Source of the DNA: an uncultured Clostridia bacterium
GTDB lineage: Bacteria > Bacillota > Clostridia > Oscillospirales > QAKW01
Reading direction: 5' to 3'
Assembly: GCA_944385895.1 (NCBI GenBank)
Contig: CALWYZ010000001.1
Span: 62,001-126,000, forward strand
Length of the DNA stretch: 64,000 nt
Positions within the stretch are counted from its first letter, which is position 1, and each line of letters begins with the position of its first letter. This document shows positions 49,864 through 56,682 of the stretch, in pieces. A program made the translations under genes and the position numbers. Below the pieces are notes generated by a model. That model did not search any database, was not told the origin of the DNA, and saw only the letters and a program-made list of their open reading frames with translations.

Positions 49864-50610
49864 TTACCTGCCTTCTTTAAACTTTTTGCGTACCGATTCC
49901 GCCTGACCGCAGCTCATTTTGCCTTCTGAGCATGCTCCTCGTACACAGGACGGACCCGCGTTGGCAAATACTTTCGGTGCCACCTGCTTGACAAGCATCA
50001 GCATTTGAAAAGCAAGCTCGCGTATCTCCCACTGTGCGCGGTTGCAGCAGCGAAGCTTAAAAAAGTTCATAAGAGATCTTGCGTTCATGGTGACGATCAT
50101 TTTTGTTGTGCAGGCATTGGGAAGTACATATCTTGCATCTTCTATTGCCTTCTTTTCAGCGGCTTTTTCGTCCATCCCGCTCTCAATATTGGCTTTTTTC
50201 AGCATATCGGCAAGGGTGTTGTATGAATTAGCGATATCCTGCATTGTCGTAAGATATATTTTTTTTGCCTCAGGGTTATCGGCTATCTGAGGCGGGGTAA
50301 TAAACTCGAAATCAAGCTCTTTTACATATCTCTGGCTCTGTACGCTGAAAGATGCATGACGGTGTCGTGTTATCTGGGCAAGAAGTGAGCGAGAAACGTT
50401 TTCTATTCCGAAAGTGAAATTCATATGTTCCATAGGACTTTCATGTCCAAGACCTGACAGCATTTCAATAAAGCTGTCTGTTTTTTGGTCGGTAAGCCCG
50501 TCCATGACAGTGTCTATATCTGAGCGTGCGTAGCACAGCTTTGCTGCGGCTGCCATTATTTTCTGAGGCTGAGGTGTGTATGTTAAAAGTGTTACTTTAA
50601 GCTCTGGCAT
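49864..50610 (-). CDS. thyX: Flavin-dependent thymidylate synthase ThyX
   Basis: A 248-residue FAD-dependent enzyme converting dUMP to dTMP with methylene-THF. ATG 50610 has AGGAG nine bases upstream and yields MPELKVTLLTYTPQPQKIM. The ThyX signature RHRxxSxxxxSxR is clear in ITRHRHASFSVQSQRY, and the substrate-binding C-terminal ARSLMNFFKLRCCNRAQWEIRELA is present. Use of ThyX is common in anaerobes. It overlaps the 3' end of the tagA gene by 14 bases and is followed by tmk. Confidence 0.96.
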   Translation of the reverse strand: MPELKVTLLTYTPQPQKIMAAAAKLCYARSDIDTVMDGLTDQKTDSFIEMLSGLGHESPMEHMNFTFGIENVSRSLLAQITRHRHASFSVQSQRYVKELDFEFITPPQIADNPEAKKIYLTTMQDIANSYNTLADMLKKANIESGMDEKAAEKKAIEDARYVLPNACTTKMIVTMNARSLMNFFKLRCCNRAQWEIRELAFQMLMLVKQVAPKVFANAGPSCVRGACSEGKMSCGQAESVRKKFKEGR

Positions 50611-51340
50611 CTTTGTTTCTCCTTTTAAGTTCCTGTTTGGCAAGCTTTATTACTCTGGGTATTTTAATCATACGTCCAAACCGCCAAGGCTCTTTTATCA
50701 GTCTGTACAGCCATTCGGCTTTGCATTTTATCATGAATTTGGGAGCGCGTTTCACATTTCCGGCATAGACATCAAGGCTTCCGCCCAGACCCAGCATTAC
50801 GCTGACATTGAGCTTGTCCTTGTTTTCGGCCATCCATTTTTCCTGCTTGGGAGCGCCAAGACATACCCATAACACGTCAGCGCCGCTGTCATTTATCTGT
50901 TTGACTATTTCGTCGTCTTGCTCAGGTGTAAAATATCCGTCGCGGGTGCCGCATACTATAAGTCCCGGAATTTTTTCGCATAGATTTTTAGCTGCACACT
51001 CCGCAACCCCCGGCTTTGCACCGAAAAGAAATACAGAATTACCGTTTTTTGCTGCGATTTTAAGCAGATTATACCCCAGATCACAGCCTGCGACTTTTTC
51101 TTTGAGCGGGGTTTTAAGTATTTTTGCGGCTTCCAGCACGCCCACTCCGTCGGCGCATACAAATGATGCTTTGCCAATCGCATCGCGAAGCTGAGGATCA
51201 TTTTCGCACATCAACAGTATTTCCGCATTGGGCGTTACTACGATATGCGAATCTTTGCTGCCCAAATATTGCGAAACCGCATTCACCGCCTCATCCATTG
51301 TCGCGTTGTCGACTTTTACGCCGAGAATATCATATTTCAT
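50597..51340 (-). CDS. tagA: WecG/TagA/CpsF-family glycosyltransferase
   Basis: A 247-residue GT26 enzyme. Motifs: YDILGVKVDNATMDEAV, the VVTPNAEILLMCENDPQLRDAI block with catalytic Asp region, CADGVGVLEAAKIL, FLFGAKPGVAECAA, VLWVCLGAPKQEKWMAEN and GLGGSLDVYAGNVKRAPKFM. TagA adds ManNAc to undecaprenyl-PP-GlcNAc in wall polymer synthesis, the step after TagO (17941-19014) with UDP-ManNAc from MnaA (18998-20146), all found in this window although 30 kb apart. First gene of a six-gene minus-strand unit, with its own promoter. Confidence 0.93.
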   Translation of the reverse strand: MKYDILGVKVDNATMDEAVNAVSQYLGSKDSHIVVTPNAEILLMCENDPQLRDAIGKASFVCADGVGVLEAAKILKTPLKEKVAGCDLGYNLLKIAAKNGNSVFLFGAKPGVAECAAKNLCEKIPGLIVCGTRDGYFTPEQDDEIVKQINDSGADVLWVCLGAPKQEKWMAENKDKLNVSVMLGLGGSLDVYAGNVKRAPKFMIKCKAEWLYRLIKEPWRFGRMIKIPRVIKLAKQELKRRNKDARA

Positions 51341-51367
51341 AGCCGCCTCCGTTTTGTTAATACTAAT

Positions 51368-51396
51368 ATTGTAACAAATGGATAAATTAAATTCAA
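51368..51396 (-). promoter_or_regulatory. Promoter of the tagA-thyX-tmk unit
   Basis: Minus strand TTGAAT (51391-51396), 17-base spacer, TACAAT (51368-51373), 28 bases before the tagA start. Confidence 0.7.
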
Positions 51397-51466
51397 CAGA
51401 TTCTGCAAAAAGTTATTTGTTTTAAATCCTTGCAATACCACGCATTATTGTCAAAACCACCAAAAA

Positions 51467-51515
51467 ACACAATATATATTAGTCAAAAAGACTATTGACA
51501 TACAATATTTAGTGT
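51467..51515 (+). promoter_or_regulatory. Pair of NrdR-box-like sites upstream of nrdD
   Basis: Two 16-base sites resemble the NrdR consensus acaCwAtATaTwGtgt: ACACAATATATATTAG (51467-51482) and ATACAATATTTAGTGT (51500-51515). Their centres are 33 bases apart, about three helical turns, as is usual for NrdR. The second lies between the -35 and -10 boxes of the nrdD promoter, consistent with repression when dATP is high. No nrdR gene is in the window. Confidence 0.7.
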
Positions 51516-51523
51516 GGTATTCT
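51495..51523 (+). promoter_or_regulatory. Promoter of nrdD
   Basis: TTGACA (51495-51500), 17-base spacer, TATTCT (51518-51523), 45 bases before the start codon. Confidence 0.75.
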
Positions 51524-51568
51524 ATTTATGCTAAAAAAAGAAACTAACAGTAAAACTTGGAGGGCGAC

Positions 51569-53743
51569 ATGAAAATCATTAAAAGAAGCGGTACGGAAGT
51601 GCCGTTTGACAGACGGAAAATAGAGATCGCGGTCACCAAGGCAAATGAGAGCGTGATCCCCAGCGAGCGGATGAGTGAAATCCAGATAAAACGTATAGCG
51701 GAGGATGTAGAAAACGCTGCGCTCAATATGAACAGGTCGCTTTCTGTTGAGGAAATTCAGGATATGGTCGAGGACCAGATTATGAATCAGAGGGCTTTTT
51801 CTGTTGCGCGCAGATATATAACATATCGCTATACTCGTGAGCTTGTGCGTAAATCCAATACCACAGATGACCAGATACTGACGCTGATCGAATGCAACAA
51901 CGAAGAAGTAAAACAGGAAAATTCAAACAAAAACCCCACTGTCAACAGTGTTCAGCGTGATTATATGGCGGGTGAGGTCAGCAAGGATATTACCCGTAGG
52001 ATACTTTTGCCTCAGGATATAGTGTCTGCTCATGATGAGGGTATTATCCATTTCCATGACGCTGATTATTTTGCCCAGCATATGCACAACTGCGACCTTG
52101 TAAACCTTGAGGATATGCTTCAAAACGGAACGGTGATAAGCGGAACGCTGATCGAAAAGCCGCATTCTTTTTCAACTGCCTGTAACATAGCAACCCAAAT
52201 AATCGCTCAGGTTGCTTCCAGCCAGTACGGCGGTCAGTCGATAAGCCTTACCCATCTTGCACCGTTTGTAGATATAAGCAGAAAGAAAATAGCAAAAGAG
52301 GTCCGTGAGGAATTTAAAAGCGCCGGAGTCAGTGTTGCGGAAAACATACTCAACGGTATTGTTGAAAACAGACTGCGCGATGAAATACGCCGCGGAGTAC
52401 AGACTATACAGTATCAGGTAGTAACTCTTATGACGACAAACGGACAGGCCCCGTTTGTAACTGTTTTTATGTACCTGAACGAGGCTAGAAACGAACAGGA
52501 AAAAGCGGATCTTGCAATGATTATCGAAGAGACGCTCAATCAGCGCTATCAGGGCGTTAAAAATCAGAGCGGAGTCTGGATAACACCCGCATTTCCTAAG
52601 CTTATATATGTGCTTGAGGAGGATAATGTCACCCCGGACAGCAAATATTATTATCTTACAAAGCTTGCTGCAAAATGCACCGCCAAGCGTATGGTTCCAG
52701 ACTATATTTCCGAAAAGATAATGCTTAAGAACAAGATAGATAAAAACGGCAACGGTAACTGCTATACTTGCATGGGCTGCCGCAGTTTTCTCACACCGTA
52801 TGTCGATGAAAACGGAAAGCCTAAATATTACGGCAGATTCAATCAGGGTGTTGTTACAGTAAATCTTGTTGATATAGGGCTTTCGGCAAATAAGGATATG
52901 GAGCGGTTCTGGGAGATATTTGATGAGCGTATGGAGCTTTGTCACAGAGCGCTTCAGTGCAGGCATGAGCGTCTGACAGGCACGCTGTCCGATGCGGCAC
53001 CTATTTTGTGGCAGCACGGTGCGCTTTTGAGACTGAAAAGCGGTGAGACTATAGATAAATATCTGCACGGCGGCTATTCAACATTGTCACTGGGCTATGC
53101 CGGTCTTTGGGAATGTGTTTACAGCATGATAGGCAAAAAGCTTACCGAAAAGGAAGGTGAGCAGTTTGGACTGGAGATCATGCATAAGCTGAACGAGTAT
53201 ACCGCAAAGTGGAAAGCGGAGGAGAATATAGATTACAGTCTGTATGGCACCCCGCTGGAAAGTACAACTTATAAATTTGCAAAATGTCTGCAAAAGCGCT
53301 TTGGCATAATCAAGGGCGTTACAGACAAGACATATATTACAAACAGCTATCACATACATGTCACCGAGCCTATTGATGCGTTTGAGAAACTGGCGATCGA
53401 GTCCAAATTCCAGGCTCTGTCTCCGGGTGGCGCGATCTCGTATGTAGAGGTGCCCAACATGAACGATAATCTTGATGCGGTAATGGAGGTCATGAAGTTT
53501 ATTTATGACAATATTATGTATGCCGAGCTCAATACCAAGAGTGATTTCTGTCAGGTGTGCGGTTATGACGGTGAAATACAGATAGTTGAAGAAGACAAAA
53601 AGCTTGTATGGGAATGTCCTAACTGTAAAAACCGCGATCAGGCAAAAATGAATGTCGCACGCCGTACCTGCGGATATATCGGGACTCAGTTCTGGAACCA
53701 GGGAAGAACACAGGAAATTAAAGAACGGGTACTGCATCTGTAA
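51569..53743 (+). CDS. nrdD: Anaerobic ribonucleoside-triphosphate reductase (class III)
   Basis: A 724-residue glycyl-radical enzyme that makes dNTPs without oxygen. ATG 51569 has TTGGAGGG upstream. An ATP-cone at 1-95 (KIIKRSGTEVPFDRRKIEIAV) allows dATP feedback; the catalytic barrel includes HDADYFAQHMHNCDLVNLEDML and CNIATQIIAQVASSQYGGQS; the C-terminal zinc site is CQVCGY…CPNCKN; and the glycyl-radical loop RRTCGYIGTQFWNQGR is intact. It needs NrdG, encoded 120 bases downstream. NrdR-like boxes overlap the promoter. Confidence 0.97.
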   Translation: MKIIKRSGTEVPFDRRKIEIAVTKANESVIPSERMSEIQIKRIAEDVENAALNMNRSLSVEEIQDMVEDQIMNQRAFSVARRYITYRYTRELVRKSNTTDDQILTLIECNNEEVKQENSNKNPTVNSVQRDYMAGEVSKDITRRILLPQDIVSAHDEGIIHFHDADYFAQHMHNCDLVNLEDMLQNGTVISGTLIEKPHSFSTACNIATQIIAQVASSQYGGQSISLTHLAPFVDISRKKIAKEVREEFKSAGVSVAENILNGIVENRLRDEIRRGVQTIQYQVVTLMTTNGQAPFVTVFMYLNEARNEQEKADLAMIIEETLNQRYQGVKNQSGVWITPAFPKLIYVLEEDNVTPDSKYYYLTKLAAKCTAKRMVPDYISEKIMLKNKIDKNGNGNCYTCMGCRSFLTPYVDENGKPKYYGRFNQGVVTVNLVDIGLSANKDMERFWEIFDERMELCHRALQCRHERLTGTLSDAAPILWQHGALLRLKSGETIDKYLHGGYSTLSLGYAGLWECVYSMIGKKLTEKEGEQFGLEIMHKLNEYTAKWKAEENIDYSLYGTPLESTTYKFAKCLQKRFGIIKGVTDKTYITNSYHIHVTEPIDAFEKLAIESKFQALSPGGAISYVEVPNMNDNLDAVMEVMKFIYDNIMYAELNTKSDFCQVCGYDGEIQIVEEDKKLVWECPNCKNRDQAKMNVARRTCGYIGTQFWNQGRTQEIKERVLHL

Positions 53744-53782
53744 GAAAATCCCGACCGGCCAGGCTGTGCAAAACAGAAGAAC

Positions 53783-53813
53783 AATAAGGGACGGTTTATC
53801 GCTGTCCCTTATT
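53783..53813 (+). other. Hairpin between nrdD and nrdG
   Basis: AATAAGGGAC and GTCCCTTATT form a 10-pair stem with an 11-base loop, followed by AATAATTT rather than a T-run. It could be a weak attenuator or an RNA-stability element setting the NrdD:NrdG ratio. Confidence 0.5.
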
Positions 53814-53862
53814 AATAATTTATACACCGTAATGTTTGGCGGTGACGCTTTGGAGGAGTGCT

Positions 53863-54381
53863 ATGAACTACGGCGAAATAAAAAAATGCGATATTGCCAA
53901 CGGTATAGGGGTGCGTGTTTCTCTTTTTGTATCCGGATGCCGACATCACTGCCCGGACTGCTTCAATTCTATGACATGGGATTTTGGCTATGGAAGGGAA
54001 TTTACTTCCGATACTCAGGATGAAATTATCGGCGCGCTTTCTAAAAGTTATATCCGCGGTATGACTCTGATAGGCGGCGAGCCGCTGGAACCGGAAAACC
54101 AACCCTGCGTGCTGGAACTGCTAAGACGTGTGAAAACAGAGCTGAGTGATAAGGATATATGGTGTTACAGCGGTTTTACCTTTGAAGAACTGACAGGCGA
54201 CAGCCGCGCTCATACAGAATATATAGATGAAATACTCAAACTGATAGATGTGCTTGTTGACGGTCGGTTTGAAAGAGAAAGAAAAAATATCTCGCTCCGC
54301 TTTCGCGGATCGGAAAACCAGCGTATCATAGACGTCAAAAAATCCTTAAAAGAAGGAACTGTCGTGCTCTGGCAGGAATGA
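53863..54381 (+). CDS. nrdG: Anaerobic ribonucleotide reductase-activating protein
   Basis: A 172-residue radical SAM enzyme that installs the glycyl radical on NrdD. ATG 53863 has GGAGGAG upstream; a longer frame starting at 53836 lacks a site. The [4Fe-4S] cluster motif CxxxCxxC reads VSGCRHHCPDCFN; the SAM-binding GGEPLEPEN motif and the IWCYSGFTFEEL and VLVDGRFE strands follow. Complete length. A strong terminator lies ten bases after the stop. Confidence 0.96.
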   Translation: MNYGEIKKCDIANGIGVRVSLFVSGCRHHCPDCFNSMTWDFGYGREFTSDTQDEIIGALSKSYIRGMTLIGGEPLEPENQPCVLELLRRVKTELSDKDIWCYSGFTFEELTGDSRAHTEYIDEILKLIDVLVDGRFERERKNISLRFRGSENQRIIDVKKSLKEGTVVLWQE

Positions 54382-54387
54382 AATATA

Positions 54388-54426
54388 ATAAAAAAGGTGC
54401 GGACTTTCAGTCCGCACCTTTTTTAT
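54388..54426. terminator. Bidirectional terminator after nrdG
   Basis: AAGGTGCGGACT and AGTCCGCACCTT arms with a three-base loop, A-run before and T-run after. Confidence 0.92.
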
Positions 54427-54460
54427 TGTATATTTGCAGCTCAAGCTTTGCCCTTATGCT

Positions 54461-55996
54461 TTACTGCTCTCCGTTTTTTATCTGTTCTGCTGTTTGCTTC
54501 TGTATTTCCTTATCAAATGAGAGTATAGGCTCTATATCTTTGCCGTGTAGTCTTCGGTCGATATAGTTTTTGGTTATTTTTGAAACGAGCGGGAAAAGCG
54601 CCAGTACTCCTATCAGGTTTGGTATCATCATCATTCCGTTGAAGGTGTCAGATATATCCCATGCAAGCGATGACGTCATAACAGCACCTGAAATAATCAT
54701 AAGCACAAAAATCACCTTATATACAGGCGTCGCCTTTTCACCGAACATGTATTCTACGGCTTTGGTTCCGTATTGGGACCAGCCCAGAACTGTGGTGAAA
54801 GCAAACAGAAGCATTGCAAGAGCTATAAAAATCTCACCCGCTCTGCCGAATACATTTCCGAAAGCCGTCGCGACAAGTGTAGAGTCATTTACTCCTTGAA
54901 CGGCAAGTCCTGTCTCAAGGTCAATATACCCTGATGAAAGTACCACGACAGCAGTCATTGTACATACTACGAATGTATCAAAAAATACTTCAAAAATCCC
55001 CCACATGCCCTGTCTTACGGGTTCTTTCACATTAGAAGATGAATGTACCATTACGGAAGATCCAAGCCCTGCCTCGTTGGAGAACACACCGCGCTTGCAG
55101 CCCTGGGTTATAACCTGTTTTATTGTTATACCCACAACTGCCCCGCTAGCCGCTTTGACGCCGAATGCAAACTTAAATATAGAGGCGAATATATTTCCTA
55201 CGTTATTGATATGTATACAAAAAACAACAATACATCCAACCACATACAAAACAGCCATAAACGGTACGATGTGTTCTGCCACTGCAGCAATACGCTGAAG
55301 TCCGCCTATGATTATCATTGCTGCGATTATCATCAAAACTACACCGATAACAATATTTACAACTGATACTCCTCCTATTTCGGGAAACTCAATGTCAGCA
55401 AAAAACGCGGAATGGATATTGAGAGTTATTTTGTTTATCTGTCCCATGTTCCCTATTCCGAATGACGCCAGAATGGCACAAATAGAAAAGATTATTCCCA
55501 ATATTTTACCGATTGTTTTATTGCGGATCTTGCTGCCCAGTCCGTCCTCCAGATAATACATCGCACCGCCGGACCATTCATTGCGGCTGTTGCGGCGTCT
55601 GTAATAGATACCCAGAACATTTTCGGAAAAATTGGTCATCATTCCGAAAAATGCGGCAGCCCACATCCAAAACACGGCACCCGGACCGCCTAATACGATA
55701 GCGGCGGATACTCCTGCGATATTTCCGGTTCCTATGGTAGCCGCAAGCGCTGTACATAATGCCTGAAATTGTGAAATTGTTTGCTTGTCCGTTTTTTTTG
55801 TTGATGAATTGTTTTTTCTGAAAACACTGCCTATTGTTTCTCTCCACCAGTGTCTAAGATGTGTAACCTGAAAAAAACCGGTACAGCAGGTCAGAAGTAT
55901 TCCTGTGCCGATAAGTATGATAAGACCGGTTTTTACCCAGACAAAATCATTTATCGCACTGTTTATTTCTGTAAGAGTTTTTAAAAATTTGTCCAT
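54461..55996 (-). CDS. Sodium:alanine/glycine symporter (AGCS family)
   Basis: A 511-residue membrane protein with about eleven helices. Family hallmarks: FQALCTALAATIGTGNIAGVSAAI (Na+/substrate-binding unwound helix), GPGAVFWMWAAAFFGMMTNFSE, GCKRGVFSNEAGLGSS, and the C-terminal VFALMLLFAF-like segment around LAMLLFAFTTVLGWSQYG. It takes up alanine or glycine with sodium. The gene is preceded by a glycine riboswitch and a terminator hairpin, which directly supports glycine as a substrate or related metabolite. GGGGGAG upstream of the ATG. Monocistronic. Confidence 0.95.
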   Translation of the reverse strand: MDKFLKTLTEINSAINDFVWVKTGLIILIGTGILLTCCTGFFQVTHLRHWWRETIGSVFRKNNSSTKKTDKQTISQFQALCTALAATIGTGNIAGVSAAIVLGGPGAVFWMWAAAFFGMMTNFSENVLGIYYRRRNSRNEWSGGAMYYLEDGLGSKIRNKTIGKILGIIFSICAILASFGIGNMGQINKITLNIHSAFFADIEFPEIGGVSVVNIVIGVVLMIIAAMIIIGGLQRIAAVAEHIVPFMAVLYVVGCIVVFCIHINNVGNIFASIFKFAFGVKAASGAVVGITIKQVITQGCKRGVFSNEAGLGSSVMVHSSSNVKEPVRQGMWGIFEVFFDTFVVCTMTAVVVLSSGYIDLETGLAVQGVNDSTLVATAFGNVFGRAGEIFIALAMLLFAFTTVLGWSQYGTKAVEYMFGEKATPVYKVIFVLMIISGAVMTSSLAWDISDTFNGMMMIPNLIGVLALFPLVSKITKNYIDRRLHGKDIEPILSFDKEIQKQTAEQIKNGEQ

Positions 55997-56027
55997 ATTC
56001 TCCCCCGTTTATAAAAATGTTTCGTAT

Positions 56028-56070
56028 ATAAAAACAGCAGACCATTGCTTCTTAAAAGCCCGGTCTGCTG
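56028..56070 (-). terminator. Terminator hairpin in the symporter leader (riboswitch expression platform)
   Basis: Minus strand CAGCAGACC and GGTCTGCTG arms followed by TTTTTATAT, located between the glycine aptamer and the symporter start codon. Confidence 0.85.
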
Positions 56071-56103
56071 AAGAGCGCGTATGTTCTCAAGTTGACAAAC
56101 AAG

Positions 56104-56185
56104 TACTTTGTCCTTTTGCCTGAGAGATTAACGCTGCCTGCGTTTTGCCCCTTCGGCACTCAATTAAATGAGCTTCTCCAAAGTT
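56104..56185 (-). promoter_or_regulatory. Glycine riboswitch (single aptamer)
   Basis: In minus-strand sense the conserved core is clear: UUUGGAGAAGCUC, then GUGCCGAAGGGGCAAA, then AUCUCUCAGGCAAAAGGACA, the three hallmark blocks of the glycine aptamer. Only one aptamer is seen; the sequence 5' of it (56186-56230) folds into a CUUGCAG/CUGCAAG stem instead of a second core, as in singlet forms that carry a vestigial partner helix. A terminator hairpin follows before the AGCS symporter gene. Transcription would start near 56237. Confidence 0.92.
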
Positions 56186-56243
56186 CTGTCGGCTTGCAGT
56201 CTCTGCTGCGGCAGTTTCTGCAAGTTTCATTCAGACTGTCAAA

Positions 56244-56272
56244 ATTATATCAGATAAGATCTTAAATTACAA
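56244..56272 (-). promoter_or_regulatory. Promoter of the riboswitch-symporter transcript
   Basis: Minus strand TTGTAA (56267-56272), 17-base spacer, TATAAT (56244-56249). Confidence 0.75.
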
Positions 56273-56304
56273 TATATCAATTGATAAAAAATTTACTTTG
56301 CCTC

Positions 56305-56333
56305 TTGAAAAATACCCATAGGGGGTATATAAT
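56305..56333 (+). promoter_or_regulatory. Promoter of the csoR-copA operon
   Basis: TTGAAA (56305-56310), 17-base spacer, TATAAT (56328-56333), 42 bases before the csoR start. Confidence 0.85.
56312..56328. promoter_or_regulatory. CsoR operator
   Basis: ATACCCATAGGGGGTAT, a pseudo-palindrome with the G/C tracts known from CsoR operators, lying wholly within the spacer between -35 and -10 boxes. Copper would release CsoR and allow transcription. Confidence 0.85.
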
Positions 56334-56374
56334 ATACTTGAAAGCAATGAAAATAAATATTTGAAGAGGATAAA

Positions 56375-56671
56375 ATGGATAATAATTGTTGTAAAAGGAC
56401 AAAAATACGTTCACAGGAGGAATACAAAAAACTCATCAACAGGCTCAACAGACTTGAAGGGCAGGTGCGCGGAATAAAAAATATGGTTGAGAACAATGCG
56501 TATTGCCCTGATATACTGGTGCAGACAGCTGCCGTTCAGTCAGCGCTGAGTGCATTTTCAAGGGAGCTTTTGTCAAGTCATATACGTACTTGTGTGTCAG
56601 AGGATATACGCGCGGGTAAATATGAGACGGTCGATGAGCTGACTGAGACGCTTCAGAAACTTATAAGATAG
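56375..56671 (+). CDS. csoR: Copper-sensing repressor CsoR
   Basis: A 98-residue all-helical repressor (CsoR/RcnR family). The family core [20 protein letters not shown] is followed by the Cu(I) ligand set Cys-His-Cys: Cys in [10 protein letters not shown], His and Cys in [10 protein letters not shown]. This is the copper rather than nickel or persulfide pattern. It begins [17 protein letters not shown] with extra N-terminal cysteines. GAAGAGG lies upstream. Its operator is in its own promoter and copA follows 11 bases later. Confidence 0.95.
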   Translation: MDNNCCKRTKIRSQEEYKKLINRLNRLEGQVRGIKNMVENNAYCPDILVQTAAVQSALSAFSRELLSSHIRTCVSEDIRAGKYETVDELTETLQKLIR

Positions 56672-56682
56672 GAGTATATATA

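Noticed and set aside
56186-56236. Second glycine aptamer (tandem riboswitch)
   Set aside because: The region forms a simple CUUGCAG/CUGCAAG stem and lacks the CCGAAGG and CUCAGG core blocks.
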